Assembly (NCBI RefSeq): GCF_018446385.1
Contig: NC_055998.1
Span: forward strand, 23,181,173 to 23,245,172
DNA: 64,000 nucleotides
From: Zingiber officinale
Taxonomy: Eukaryota; Streptophyta; Magnoliopsida; Zingiberales; Zingiberaceae
Direction: 5' to 3'
The first letter of the stretch is position 1. Each line of letters opens with the position of its first letter. The notes under the pieces are model-generated. The model ran no database searches and was not told where the DNA came from. It saw only the letters and a list, made by a program, of their open reading frames with translations. Positions 32,929 through 47,126 of this stretch are shown here, in pieces. Made by a program: the position numbers and the translations under genes.

Positions 32929-35110
32929 CGCCGCCGCCTCCACCAAAAATCGGCCGCTCTGCGGGGGAGTGGAAGATTAGCGTGGAATAGAAGCTACTGG
33001 AAGGCGATAGAGAGATGAGAGCAGCGACTATGTGGATGAAGTCGACTCAGGGCCACGCAACACCGCAGCGGAGGACGATGACCTCCATGGACGGAGATCG
33101 GCCTCCTCCTCTTCTTCTCGATCGGTTTCCCTAACTACTGTTACCAACTACTCGCTTAAGTGCGCAAAGAAAGAGAAGAGACGAGCGACTCGCCAGTGTC
33201 GTCGAGTGGTTGGACGGCGGAGACCCGCGTAGGGCTCCCGCACCGACAGCGAGGATGCGTCCACGTAAGATCTCCGTCATCACCGGCGTAACGGTTACGC
33301 TTTAGGCATGTGCGAGTGGATGAGGCCGGGCCCACCTTCGGTTGCCGGTCTCGGATCGCCTGAGAGGGGAGAAACACGCCCCCAGTATACTAAGCGTGCA
33401 TGACAGGTTCAGGTCCGACTACGATCCGCCGAAAGGACACAGTCCACGGTTTAGGCGTCGGCCAGGCGGCGAGTTCGGTAGGGAGTCGTTTTTGGCCGTA
33501 CGATGAATTGATATGGCGAAAGAGACGGTGGATAGTGAATAATTAGTTATTGGAGGTGGACTGTTTACATTAGAAGAATGGAGCTGGAAGGGAGGAAAGG
33601 AAAAAATATGTTTACTTCAGAAAAGGATTAGGTGAGAAAAGAGCGATGATGGAGACTAGTGCGGTGGAGGTTACGGGTATATTTAATGGTAAAAGAAGGG
33701 GCGAACGAATCAAGTGTTAGATTTTATTGGATTTTGTATAGATTTTTTTTCTTCTAATTATTGGTAAGGACCAGATATATTATCTACGCATAATACAGTT
33801 TATTATTTTAATTTACAAGATATCCATTTTTTAAAATTATAAACGAGTAAAATTGGGATAATGAAGAGGGACATGGCACATGGGGCTTATTTGGCTTCTA
33901 CTCTATCTCATGGTTAGTTACTACAATTATGAATGATGGCCTTTGAAAATTTGCGAGGGACCATGAAGTCTACCATGGCTCGGAATCAACATTTTGTTTT
34001 GGTTAGAAATTATCAATTTGATAGTTCAGAATTGTCTATTCAATAATTCAAATTTATCAGTTTAATGATTTAGAATTGTCAGTTCGACAGTTTCTGACAG
34101 GTCGATCCTTAACCTAATCTTTCAAAGATGATTATAATTCATAGTTCGAAACCTACGATTCACAGTTCGGTTCACAGTTCACCACAATTCGTCACGGTTC
34201 ATGATTATTCTGTTAAAAAAATATAAAATTTATTTTTTTTAAAAAAGCTTGCGAATCAAAGATCGTGTAGTTCTTTTATATTTTTTCCATTTTACATTTG
34301 GAAGTGATGTTTTTACTCACTTCTATTTATTGTTTTTATTATATTCGTTCCTTCAATATCAAAATCTTCGACTTTGTCATTTGAAAATTGCATTTCTTAA
34401 ATTTTTTTCTCCTCTCTAGTCCAATTATCGAGTAATGTTTGAGCTTCTAACGAGTTGGGAGACAAAGTCTATCACTGTTCATTTAATATGTTGCCTCTGG
34501 AAACATCTACTCCATAACAACAGTTGACACTAGATAACCTAAAATTTCTTTAACGATTAAGGAGAAAATGGGAAAACTTTGAGCCTTCCGAGTCACCACT
34601 TCATGATTACAAAATTTTCGCTATTTACTTCATTAAAATCAAAAGAAGTTATAAAATAATTCTCAAATTCCTATATGGAACTTGAGAATCCTCGTGTACA
34701 TTTCGTCTGCTCTTTTAATAAAAGTTGTATTTTGTAAGTTTTTAAATTACTACTAGTAATTTATTGTGTTTCGGAAATATTAGTTTGTATTTCATATTTT
34801 ACATAATATTAATTATAAATATCATATAAATAAATTTTAACATTATATATAATATTAATTGGATAAAAAAATCATAATATAATATAAAGTTAATATTTTT
34901 TTATAAAATTTCGAATTTAAATCGAGGATGTAAAGTAAATATAATTAAATAAATTTTAGGAATAAAATAAAAAAAATTCCTATTTAATTTTCATAGCTAA
35001 TATGAAAGAAGATAAAGATTTATTATTAATATGTTCATTTAAAATTAATATTTTACTAGAAAAAATCTCTAAACCTGAATGAACAGTGGGATAATAAACA
35101 TGAGAAAATT
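32929..35110. other. Hydrolase upstream region and intergenic DNA
   Basis: GC-rich to about 33,500 (presumed leader and promoter of the minus-strand hydrolase gene), then AT-rich. Around 34,010-34,210 there are recurring CAGTTCGA, CGGTTCAC and TCACGGTTCA motifs that look like a decayed DNA-transposon end; no inverted partner was confirmed. Confidence 0.45.
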
Positions 35111-35124
35111 CATTACAAGAATTT

Positions 35125-35545
35125 TGACTTTTAGTAATACTTTTTAGCGTCGCCATATATACGTAAAACACATTGCGAAACATTTTACGACGCAAACAGG
35201 TGTCGTCGGTGTGCGTCGCAATTGGTTCATATGCAAAAGTCAATATGATCTTTGGTGACACATTAAAGTACGTGTCGCCAAAGGTTACAACATTTCGCAA
35301 CGCAAGTATTGGCGACACCTTCCTTTATGTGTCGCCAAATGATGTCGTCAAAGGTGCTATCATTTCACAACACTAATATTGGCGACACTTTCTTTTATGC
35401 GTCGCCAAAAGGTTCTAACATGTCGCGATACACGAAATGTGTCGCGAAATATATTTTTGCTACATTTTTTTCTTTAATTATTTGTGACGCGTTCTATACA
35501 TTACAAAATATATTGCTCATTCAGTGACAACTTTATAATGTGTCT
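35125..35545. repeat. CACTA subterminal repeats, left
   Basis: Repeated (C/G)GCGACA, GTGTCGCCAAA and CATTTCGCAACGC-like units in both orientations. Such motifs are the usual transposase-binding subterminal repeats of CACTA elements. Confidence 0.75.
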
Positions 35546-35819
35546 AAAATGCATCACAAAAGTGCAATTTACTATTAATTAGTCAAATATTTTTAAAACA
35601 TGAGCATAACTAGTAAAATATTGTCCAAAAGGACATAAGTAGTGAAATATGTGTTACATAATGTTGCAAAACAAAAAAACTACATAGTCGATGATGGAGG
35701 CAGGGGAGGTGGTGGAGGAGATCAAATTGAAGAGCATGTTGGTGGAGGCTGGAATGAGAAGTCAAGAATGACCTGTTGAAGCTGGTGCAATCATGCTTCA
35801 AATTTTTTATTCTACTAAC

Positions 35820-37392
35820 ATATAGTCTGATTCTATTCATCAATCGTTTTTTGCATAGTTGTAATTTTTTCATAATCATCATGATGCTTTGAACTGATGT
35901 TTGTAGCTTTAAAACCACCCATTACAGATAGTTTAGGTAATGGACCTAAACCCTTCACGTAATGAGATCGTGAGCCTAAGACTTGCGTCATGATATCGAC
36001 ATCCTTTGGCTAACGCACATTATCAACAGTAGAGGTGAACACTTCACTTTCTAGCTGAGTCAATTGAAAATCTACCATTTCAGCCTTAAAAAAATATTAG
36101 TATGCAAAATAATATATTAAAAAATTTAATTTTTATGAATAAATACATCAACAATATGTAAAAAATTATAAACAAATTAATCACCAAATATACAAATAAA
36201 TAACTAAATGCTATTTCATTTTACATTAATTCGATGAGGCGGAAAGAATTATATGAAATTCGTATCAACTATATATGCGGACAACACAATTAAAACACAA
36301 TCGGATCAAGTAACAAGTATTATGTATAGATATTCATTAATCAGTATTCTTAAAACAAAACATTAAAAAGCATGCAAGCAATATATAGAAACACACTAAC
36401 ACCTATTACGTAATTAGGTACATAGAGTCTTAGTCAATTCTATGATAACAACATAAATTCCTTTTATAAGTCACCTTAGGCTTTGAAGGTACTTTCGAAT
36501 AATCATTTAGTATCCTGAATTTAGAAATGTATCAGCATAATATATCATAATAAATGCAATTCAAAGCACGCATACATCTAATGCACAATAAGTTTCTCAC
36601 TTTGGTGAAGAGACTCTCAAGGTGTATAAATACACATTACAAGACATACATACATAAAGACATTGACAAAGAATAGAACTGAATAACATATACAATAGTA
36701 ATAATGGTGTACAAAAGTAAAATTGATAATTAATGGACTAGGAGTGACAACTATTTATACATTATAAAAAATGATCATTTTCATCTTCCTATTTATGTAT
36801 AAAATAATAAAGTGTTTATGTATGAAATAACAAATAGAAAGTGTTGGAAACAAAAATGGAACAACGTATATTGACATCCGCCAATAGCTAACACAGCAAG
36901 AATAGCTTAAAATGCATCATAAGAAATAGAAGAGTAGAAAAGATACTTAGATATTTTCAATGCTAACCCTTGATAACATAGTAATAGATAGTTACATGTT
37001 TTTGTGCAACCCAATCATTTTTCCATTTTCCTCCTTTGTGAAAAAAATTTCTCGAAGGTGTCGATCACACTCGGAAGCTCTCCTGTCATACGATCAGCCT
37101 TAAAAATTGAAACAATTTATTATCATATAAATTGTGATAAGAAATTTTATTTTCAAATAAAACTTACAGCTTTATGATAATGTTGAACCAAAGTCTTCGA
37201 TCCATGAGCGCTTTCAAGTGGTCTATTAAACCGATTATTAATATTATTTTCAGATATTTCCTATAAAAAGAGATAATATTAGTGTAAGTAACAATAAAAA
37301 AATATTTATCAACTAATTTAATTATTACTAACCATTTGTTTTTTTGTGCCAAAATAATTACAAAGAAAATCTCAATCATCTTGGCTCACTCT
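35820..37392 (-). pseudogene. Ptta/En/Spm (Transposase_24-like) gene, 3' part
   Basis: Minus-strand exon-like segments: about 37390-37335 (FLCNYFGTKKQM), 37260-37168 (ENNINNRFNRPLESAHGSK), 37099-37000 (GELPSVIDTFEKFFSQRR, then WVAQKHV) and 36088-35820 (LTQLESEVFTSTVDN ... SRSHYVKGLGPLPKL). The NR...HGSK, G-x-x-PS-x-x-x-x-F and WV-x-x-K pattern is that of the Transposase_24 domain found in CACTA elements. An in-frame TGA at about 37372-37374 lies where a Trp would be expected. The copia element begins at 37393, so the gene continues at 47127. Confidence 0.6.
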
Positions 37393-39959
37393 TGTTGGTT
37401 GCTACTCGGAAAATCTAACGGTTCCACTGTACAAAAATTTTATACAAAGGTCTGAACCTTTTCCTAGCTACCATGTGTTCTTTTAAATTAAACTTAGATC
37501 GTCTGCGGAACTTAACACGTTTGATCCTAAGTTTAATTTATTTGTTTTTTTAGATTTAGACTTGGATCTCCTGCGAAACTTAACACGTTCAATCCAAATC
37601 ACCTAGGTCACGAAAATAATTAAATATCTATTTCCAAAATCGGCTTCCAGTACTGCATGGCGAGGCACTTGACCTTCTTGGATATGGGAACAACCATCAC
37701 CGACTAGACAAAGTCTTTTAAGGAAATTAAATATTTAACCTTACCATAGTAACCCTAGGTTAACCGCTAAGAACAATCAAATCACAAGGAAAAGGAAAAA
37801 CAAAAGAACACAACTTCGAAAACTAATTCGAAAAACTAGAATCGCATACCTCTTGTATTTGGTATTTTTTACAAAGAAACAAAACTATCATGATGCGGAA
37901 AACAATTATTAATTATACCTTTCTTTGTGAACAATGACCTCTTGATCTTCTACCATATTCCTCTTCTAATCTCAGATGTTGTGTGGGCAACGATCTTCCG
38001 AGACGAGAACCACCTAGCACCTTCTTCTTCTTCCTTCAAGTTTCGGCCAAGCACAAAACCTCCTAAGGATGAAGAACTTTTTCCACCAACCAAGCTCCAA
38101 GGGATGCAAACTTTCTCTCCTTCTTCTCCAAGCTAGAATCCGGCCACCAATTAAAACTCCAAGAGCATGAAGAGGTTCGGCCACAAAGAGAAGAAGAAGA
38201 GAAGAAGGAAGGGCCGACTACACCACCAAGGAAAAGAGGGAGAAAAAGAATAGAGGTTATTGTGTATTTTTGAAGGCACATTTACCCTCTCTTTTATAAT
38301 CCTTGGCCTTGGCAAATAAGGAAATTTAAATAAAAACTTCCTTAATTCCTTTGCCATGAAAAAGAAAAAATTAATTAATTAAAAATCAATTTTCTTTTTC
38401 CAACTTATTTGGCCGGCCACTTTCTCCCCAAAACAAGGAAAGTTTTAATTAAAACAAGAATTAAAACTTCCTAATTTGTTTCCGGAAATTTATAAAAATT
38501 TCTCCAATAATTTTTATCCCTTCATGATTGGTTAATAAAAAGGAAATTTTATAAATTAAAATCTTTCTTTTAAACATGTGGATAATTTCCAAAAAGGAAA
38601 GTTATCTCTAAAAATTAAAATCTCCTTTCAATCTACAAATAAGGAAAGATATTAAATCTTTTTTTAATTTTTAAACTTTCTTTTAAATCATGAACATGAT
38701 TAAAAGGAAAGTTTTTACCAAAATTAAAATCAACCTTTTAATATACAAATAAGGAAAGAGATTTAGCTATTCTCTTAATCTTTTGTAGAATCTTATAAAA
38801 GGAAAGATTTAAAATTTTAAACTCTCTTTTAAATCATGTTATCCACATAAGAAAAATTTTTAAAATTAAAATTTCTTTTTATTTTAATAGGGCCAGCCAC
38901 CTAAGCTTGAATTCAAGCTAGGGTCAGCCACATGAATTCACCCATGAACCAAGCCATGGCCGGCCCTAGCTTGGTCTCCAAGCTAGCTTGGCCGACCCTT
39001 ATAGGATGGGTAAGAAGGTGGGTATAGGTGGATATAGTACTCTATAATTTAGAGGCTACGATAGGGACCGAGAGGAGGAATTGATTTTGGTCTCCCGATA
39101 AAATTAAGCATCCCGTATTCGCCCCGAACACACAACTTAATTTTATCAATAATAATTCATTCCACTAGAGAACTATTATTGAACTATCGCACCAATCCCA
39201 AATTACATTTTTGGGCTCCTTCTTATTATGAGTGTGTTAGTCTCCCTGTGTTTAAGATAATGAATGCCCACTAATTAAATGAGTTACTGACAACTCACTT
39301 AATTAATATCTTAGTCCAAGAGTAGTACCACTCAACCTTATCATCATGTCGGACTAAGTCGACCTGCAGGGTTTAACATGATAATCCTTTTGAACTCCTC
39401 TTAGGGACATTCTCAACCTAGATTTTTAGGACACAATTTCCTTTTATAATCAACAACACACACTATAAGTGATATCATTTCCCAACTTATCGGGCTTATT
39501 GATTTATCAAACTAAATCTCACCCATTGATAAATTAAAGAAATAAATATCAAATATATGTGCTTGTTATTATATTAGGATTAAGAGCACACACTTCCATA
39601 ATAACTGAGGTCTTTGTTCCTTTATAAAGTCAATATAAAAAGAAACGACCTCTAATGGTCCTACTCAATACACTCTAAGTGTACTAGTGTAATTATATAG
39701 TTAAGATAAACTAATACCTAATTATACTACGACCTTCCAATGGTTTGTTCCTTTCCGTCTTGGTCGTGAGCTACTGTTTATAATTTATAAGGTACTGATA
39801 ATATGATCCTCTGTATGTGACACCACACACCATGTTATCTACAATATAAATTAATTGAACAACTACATTTATCATAAATGTAGACATTTGACCAATGTGA
39901 TTCTTATTTCTAGATAAATGTTTATACCAAAAACTAGACTTTTAGTATACATCCTAACA
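37393..39959 (-). repeat. Copia 3' LTR (left)
   Basis: TGTTGGTTGCTACTCGG to TATACATCCTAACA, 2567 bp. Matches 44526-47126 over its whole length with scattered substitutions; the chief difference is about 35 bp missing near 38,660. Confidence 0.95.
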
Positions 39960-39975
39960 ATCTCCCACTTATACT
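39960..39975 (-). promoter_or_regulatory. Copia polypurine tract
   Basis: Minus strand AAGTGGGAGAT directly precedes the 3' LTR; this is the usual plus-strand DNA primer position. Confidence 0.8.
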
Positions 39976-40382
39976 AAAAGACTAAGCTGCCATATCTGCT
40001 GCCATACATCTGATTCCCAACCCTTCAACATGCCCATCAAAAGCTCTTGCCTTAAGGGCCTTAGTGAAAAGATCTTCCAGGTTATCACTTGATGCAATCT
40101 AAGCGGCAACAACTTCTCCTCGTTATACGATTTCTCGTATTGGGTAGTACTTGCGCTCTATTGTGTTTACTTGCCTTATAGACTTATGGTTTCTTTGAGT
40201 TTGCTACTGCACCACTATTATTACAATAAATTGTAATAATCTTTTGGACAAACCAGAAATCATATCTAAGTCCATCTTGAGGTCACTTTTGCCATTCAGC
40301 TTCTATGCCTGCCTCAGAGGCTGCTATATTCTCAGCTTCTATGGTGGAGTCTGAAAAACACCACTCCTTCATAATTATGACT

Positions 40383-41548
40383 TTACCTCCTAAAGTAAAC
40401 ACAAAACCCCGAGGTTAACTTACTATTATCCCTATCTGATTGGATGTCTAAATCCATGCAACCTACAGGGAACAAATTATCTGCCTTGTAAGCTAGCATA
40501 TAATATCTAGTGCCTCTAAGGTACTTCAATATATGCTTTACCACAGACCAATGTCCTTGTCCAGGATTACTTTGATATCTGCTAACTATGCCCTTGGCAA
40601 AACAGATTCCTGATCTCGTGCATAGCATACATTAGGCTTCCGACAGCTGAAGCATAAGGAACTGCCTTCATTTACTTTATCTCTTTTGATGTCTTCGGAG
40701 ACATCTCTTTAGATAGAGCTACTCCATACTGAAAAGGTAAAAAAACTTTCTTGGAGTTTTGCATGCTTAAAACGAGCAAGGATTGTATGAAGCTCGGGAT
40801 AGGCACAACATTCTTTACTTGCGATCCCTTATATCTTTGATCCCAAGAATGTGTGCACATTCTCCTAAGTTTTTCATATGGAATTGTTTGGACAACCATA
40901 CCCTTACTTCCGACAACACTTTGATATTGTTTCCAACTACTAAAAATGTCATCTACGTATAGTACAAGAAATATCACCACATTTCCATCACACTTCTTGT
41001 ATACACAAAACTCATTCAGTTATAAAATAAATCCATAGGTCTGGATTACTTTATTAAACCGGATGTACCAAGATCTTGGAGCTTTACTTCAGTCCATAGA
41101 CTGATTGAGTTTACACACAAGATGCTCTTTGCTCTTTGCAATGAACCTTTCTGGTTGCTTTATATAGATGTTTTCTTCAAGACTTCCATTAAGGAAAACT
41201 GTCTTGACATCCACTCGCCAAATCTCATAATCCATATGAGCAATAATAGATAAAGGAATCCGGATATACTTTAAGCATGGCTACCGGTAAAAGGTTTCCC
41301 TTTTTCAACAAGTCTTGCTTTGAAAGTATACACCTACTTGTCTGTCCTTCCTTTTCTATTGTAGACCTAATGTCTTTTACTCCATTTGGTGATTTTTCAA
41401 GCTCCCAGACTTTATTAGAATACATATATTCCAATTCTTTATTCATTTCTCTTTGCAAAGATGCTGCATCTTTATCTTGGAGTGCTTCGTCGTATGTCCG
41501 GGGATCAGGTTCATGTCCACCAGGGATCAAATCCAAAGACTTTCCCAA
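40383..41548 (-). pseudogene. Copia reverse transcriptase / RNase H remnant
   Basis: Minus-strand segments: 41548-41225 (linker and RT start; ALQDKDAASLQREMNKELEY), 40980-40672 with the catalytic YVDD (about 40948-40959, in VLYVDDIF), and 40628-40383 with MLCTRSGICFAKGIVSRYQS and HWSVVKHILKYLRGT, the conserved end of copia RT. Frames change between segments and stops are present, so it is not functional. Confidence 0.85.
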
Positions 41549-42149
41549 AGCATGAATCTTTTAGGTTGCCTAACAACCCTCCCACTATGACGAGACACTT
41601 TCTGTAATTGTGTATCATTTGTGATACGTGTTGCAGTTTCTTGTGATATTTTATCTTGTACAGTTGGTACTAGATTAGACGTGTCCTTTATTAAGAACAA
41701 ATTTACTTATGGGCTTGTGGTTCATTATATAGTCCTCTTCTAAAAATCATTCATTGATGCTAACAATGACCTTCTGATTTTTAAGACTATAAACTCACTT
41801 TCGTTTCTCTAGGATAACTCACAAACTAGTGAATTCCTATCCAACTTATCATTGTCTCTCTTCAGCCTATGTGCTGGACTACCCGAATCCGAATATGCTT
41901 CAAAATAGGCTTACGCCTATTCAGCAATTTTATATGAGTAGAGAGTTCTGACTTTGGAAGGTACTATGTTCACTTCCATTTTCAGAGTATATCCTTAAAC
42001 GAATTTGGTAATTTTCTGAATAACTCATCTAATTATTTCTATAAGAGTCCTATACCTTCTTTCCACTACACCATTCTGTTAGGGTGTACCAGGTGCAGTT
42101 AGTTGGGATTGAATCCCTACTTTTGATAAGTGACTCCTAAATTGTCCCA

Positions 42150-42480
42150 AGAGGTACTTGCCACTACAATCTTACCATAGTGACTTGATACTTTTACTTT
42201 AACGTTTCTCCGCATCAGTCTTGTACTCTTTGAACTAATCAAAATACTTAGTCTTGCGGCACATCAAGTAAATGTATTTGTATCTTGAATAGTTGTCTAT
42301 AAAATAGACGAAATATTCGATACTACCTCTTGTCTGGATAGTCATAGGATCACACAAATCAGAATGAACTAATTCCAACATATCTTTGGCTCCATACCCC
42401 TTAGACTTAAAAGCTTCTTGGTTATTTTTCCTTCCAAGTAAAACTCGCAGGTTGGAAAGATTTCTACTACTAATGAACTC
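42150..42480 (-). pseudogene. Copia integrase remnant
   Basis: Minus strand encodes CEFYLEGKITKK (zinc-binding domain end) and MLELVHSDLC ... IEYFVYFIDNYSRYKYIYLM, the first catalytic Asp and second Asp regions of copia integrase. A stop interrupts it shortly after. Confidence 0.8.
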
Positions 42481-42904
42481 AAAAGTTCATCAGCTACCAA
42501 TGAATCCTACTCAAGTTAATATAACCTAGCCTTAGATGCCAAAGATATAATTGGTTCATTTCCGAAGGTTGCTTTATCTTAAAGTTAGAAGATGTGTTAC
42601 TAATTTTCATTTGTTGCATCGTGGGAGTTATTGGATTTATAAATTGCCAACCAACGTACCAGAACAGATAACTTCCCTCTTTTTCTTAATAACAACTTTG
42701 TTATTAAAAGAGGCAGAATATCAAGTTCTTTGAATAGTTTAGAAACTGAAAAATAGTTCATTCTAAACTTGGTACGTAAAGACAATTACTTAAAATCCAT
42801 ATTTTATTCTTATCAAAGGATAAACATCTCCCACTGCAACAGCTGCCACTTTTACAGCAGTGCCCATGTGGACGGTGTTTTTATTTTCATTTAGTTGTCG
42901 GGTT

Positions 42905-42975
42905 TCCTGGAACCCTGCAATGAATTACGGACATGATTAATGACATCTGTATCTACACTCCAGGTTCTGGTAGAT
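42905..42975 (-). pseudogene. Copia protease remnant
   Basis: Minus strand reads WSVDTDVINHVRNSLQGF, matching the copia protease pattern W-x-x-DTGAT-x-H with the glycine of DTG replaced by Asp (DTD), so the active site is damaged. Confidence 0.65.
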
Positions 42976-43196
42976 AACACCACTAAACATGTTTCAACTA
43001 ATGAATTAAATACACCTATATTGTTCTTAGTTCTAAGAAGACAGTCTACCTTAATGTCCAAGTCCTATTTTCAATCATTATAATTGGGACTACTAAGTCT
43101 TTTCTATAGTATAACAACTAGGGAATTGACAAACATTTTAAATCCTAAGAATCACAAAAATATTTGGTCAAAATCAATTCCTTAAAATCCCCATGA

Positions 43197-43563
43197 ATTT
43201 TGTATGCCACGATAGTGTGGACGTATACAAAATCAAAGAGGAGATTTTATCCATTAATTTTATTATCTCGTCAACTTTGACGAATAAAATTAATAGTTGA
43301 TCTGTCTTTGATCAAATATTTGGTCAAAACTTTTGAATTTAAAATAACATTGATTTCTCAAACAATATTATTTAAATTCACCAACACCTCAAACACCGTG
43401 AATTTTGCATGCCACGATAGTGTGGACGTATACAAAATTTAAACATTTGTAAGAGGAGGGTTTTACCCATTAATTATCTTGTCAATAAATCTTTATGACA
43501 AAATAAAATTACCTCAAATACCATGAATTTTGTATGCCACGATAGTGTGGACGTATACAAAAT
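43197..43563. repeat. Three copies of a 37-bp hairpin in the copia leader
   Basis: At about 43197-43233, 43401-43438 and 43526-43563. Each has ATTTTGTAT (or ATTTTGCAT), GCCACGATAGTGTGGACG, ATACAAAAT. Outer arms ATTTTGTAT/ATACAAAAT and inner CAC/GTG are complementary. They lie where gag would be expected. Confidence 0.8.
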
Positions 43564-44512
43564 CAAACATTTGTAAGAGGAGTTTTTAATTTTATTATCT
43601 TGTCAACCTATTCATTTGACAAATTAATAGTTGGTTTTCTTCGGTCACACAAATAATAGCAGTGACTCCGATGGGGAGGATACTATTAGACGTGCCTAAG
43701 TGTATACCATTACTTGACACTAAGTCCATTAATAAGATTGTGCCCCTTCTGATGGGGAAGATCACATGCTTTTAATTAACTTCCTATAGTCATCCAAAAT
43801 GGAAGTTTGATCTAGTGATCCGTAAACAAGCTCATCCGATATGGAGGAAAGCACTCAGAGCCAACGCGCAAGCTTGTTGCATCACTTACAAACCAGTAAT
43901 GGAGACCGTGGAATTTATTTAAAATCTCTCTCCCACTTAGTTATTTAAAGTGAGGAATTTTGACTATGCTAACCTACTTAACATGCATACTAATAAGCAC
44001 ACACAACACAGCATAAAAGCAATAAATAGAAAAACTAATTTTCAACTATTATGGCTTTTATCTATTGTTGTCCTCCGTGTGTTGCTATCCCTAGCTGCTG
44101 CCATTTTTGGCCATCGCCACCGGGTCTAATTGTCGCATCCATCTTGATCCTTGTTCCGCTGCGCCTCTGGTCCTCAAAAGGTTCCACACCTTGCAAGATT
44201 CGATCCGCGACATAAATAAAATTTTACATTTTTTGATCCTATATTCCTCGAAGGAATGTACATGTATCTAGATAAAAAAAAATCCTAATAAAACTAAATA
44301 CAGCTTCTATTGTATTTTATAATACAATCATGCACACACAATAAAATGCCCTTGACATGTCCAAGGGTCCAATCACACACACAATATCTATAAGCCATAA
44401 TAGTTGGATCCTGCATCCACAAAGTTAGCACATCCTATTATTATCCTGCCTAAATTATGTATGACATGTGCATAATTAAACTAATACCAAATACACAGAG
44501 GCAAAATCCTAG

Positions 44513-44524
44513 CTCTGATAAAAA
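44513..44524 (-). promoter_or_regulatory. Copia primer-binding site (initiator tRNA-Met)
   Basis: Minus strand TTTTATCAGAGC next to the 5' LTR; the usual sequence is TGGTATCAGAGC, so two bases differ. Confidence 0.75.
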
Positions 44525-44525
44525 T

Positions 44526-47126
44526 TGTTGGTTGCTACTCGGAAAACCTAACGGTTCCACTGTACAAAAATTTTGTACAAAGGTCTGAACCTTTTCCTAG
44601 CTACCATGTGTTCTTTTCAATTAAATTTGGATTGCCTGCGGAACTTAACATGCTTGATCCTAAGTTTAATTTATTTGTTCTTTTAGGTTTAGACTTGGAT
44701 CTCCTGCAGAACTTAACACGTTCGATCCAAATCACCTAGGTCACGAAAACAATTAAATATCTATTTCCAAAATCGGCTTCCAGTACTGCATGGCGAGGCA
44801 CTTGACCTTCTTGGATATGGGAGCAACCACCACCGACTAGACAAAGCCTTTTAAGGAAATTAAATATTTAACCTTCCCATAGGATAGGTTAACCGCTAAG
44901 AACAATCAAATCACAAGGAAAAGAAAAAACAAAAGAGCACAACTTCGAAAACTAATTCGAAAAACTAGAATCACATGCCTCTTGTATTTGGTATTTTTTT
45001 TACAAAGAAACAAAACTATCATGATGCGTAAAACAACTATTAGTTATACCTTTCTTTGTGAATAATGACCTCTTGATCTTCTACCGTATTTCTCTTCTAA
45101 TCTCGGACGTTGTGTGGGCAACGATCTTCCGAGACGAGAACCACCTAGCACCTTCTTCTTCTTCCTTCAAGTTTCGGCCAAGCACAAAACCTCCTAAGGA
45201 TGAAGAATTTTTTCCACCAACCAAGCTCCAAGGGATGCAAATTTTCTCTCCTTCTTCTCCAAGCTAGAATCCGGCCACCAATTAAAACTCCAAGAGCATG
45301 AAGAGGTTCAGCCACAAAGAGAAGAAGAAGAAGAGAAGAAGGAAGGGCCGGCCACACCACCAAGGAAAAGAGGGAGAAAAAGAATAGAGGTTATTGTGTG
45401 TTTTTGAAGGCACCTCTACCCCCTCTTTTATAATCCTTGGCCTTGGAAAATAAGAAAATTTAAATAAAAACTTCCTTAATTCCTTTGCCATGAAAAAGAA
45501 AAAATTAATTAATTAAAAATTAATTTCCTTTTTCCAACTTATTTGGCCGGCCACTTTCTCCCCAAAACAAGGAAAGTTTTAATTAAAACAAGAATTAAAA
45601 CTTCCTAATTTATTTCCGGAAATTTATAAAAATTTCTCCAATAATTTTTATCCCTTCATGATTGGTTAATAAAAAAGGAATTTTATAAATTAAAATCTTT
45701 CTTTTAAACATGCGGATAATTTCCAAAAAGGAAAGTTATCTCTAAAAATTAAAATCTCCTTTCAATCTACAAATAAGGAAAGATATTAAATCTTTTCTTA
45801 ATATTTTGTAGAAACTAATAAAAGAGAATTTTTAATTTTTAAACTTTCTTTTAAATCATGAACATGATTAAAAGGAAAGTTTTTACCAAAATTAAAATCA
45901 ACCTTTTAATCTACAAATAAGGAAAGAGATTTAGCTATTCTCTTAATCTTTTGTAGAATCTTATAAAAGGAAAGATTTAAATTTTTAAACTCTCTTTTAA
46001 ATCATGTTATCCACATAAGAAAAATTTTTAAAATTAAAATTCATTTTTATTTTAATAGGGTCGGCCACCTAAGCTTGAGTTCAAGCTAGGGTCGGCCACA
46101 TGAATTCACCCATGAACCAAGCCATGGTCGGCCCTAGCTTGGTCTCCAAGCTAGCTTGGCCGACCCCTATAGGATGGGTAAGAAGATGAGTATAGGTGGG
46201 TATAGTACTCTATAATTAAGAGGCTACGATAGGGACCGAGAGGAGGAATTGGTTTTGGTCTCCCGATAAAATTAAGCATCCCGTATTCGCCCCGAACACA
46301 CAACTTAATTTTATCAATAATAATTCATTCCACTAGAGAACTATTATTAAACTACCGCACCAATCCCAAATTACATTTTTGAGCTCCTTCTTATTATGAG
46401 TGTGTTAGTCTCCCTGTGTTTAAGATAATGAATGTCCACTAATTAAATGAGTTACTGACAACTCACTTAATTAATATCTTAGTCCAAGAGTAGTACCACT
46501 CAACCTTATCATCATGTCGGACTAAGTCCACCTGCAGGGTTTAACATGATAATCCTTATGAGCTCCTCTTGGGGACATTCTCAACCTAGATTTCTAGGAC
46601 ACAGTTTACTTTTATAATCAATAACACACACTATAAGTGATATCATTTCCCAACTTATCGGGCTTATTGATTTATCAAACTAAATCTCACCCATTGATAA
46701 ATTAAAGAAATAAATATCAAATATATGTGCTTGTTATTATATTAGGATTAAGAGCACACACTTCCATAATAACTGAGGTCTTTGTTCCTTTATAAAGTCA
46801 GTATAAAAAGAAACGACCTCTAATGGTCCTACTCAATAGACTCTAAGTGTACTAGTGTAATTATATAGTTAAGATAAACTAATATCTAATTACAATACGA
46901 CCTTCCAATGGTTTGTTCCTTTCCGTCTTGGTTGTGAGCTACTGTTTATAATTTATAAGGTACTGATAACATGATCCTCTGTGTGTGACACCACACGCCA
47001 TGTTATCTATAATATAAATTAATTAAACAACTACATTTATCATAAATGTAGATATTTGACCAATGTGATTCTTATTTTAGATAAATGTTTATACCAAAAA
47101 CTAGACTTTTAGTATACATCCTAACA
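44526..47126 (-). repeat. Copia 5' LTR (right)
   Basis: 2601 bp, TGTTGGTTGCTACTCGG to TATACATCCTAACA. Full-length partner of 37393-39959. Confidence 0.95.

Noticed and set aside
37927-38357. Small frames on both strands, repeated at 45058-45491
   Set aside because: Identical in both copia LTRs; they lie in LTR sequence and match no known protein.
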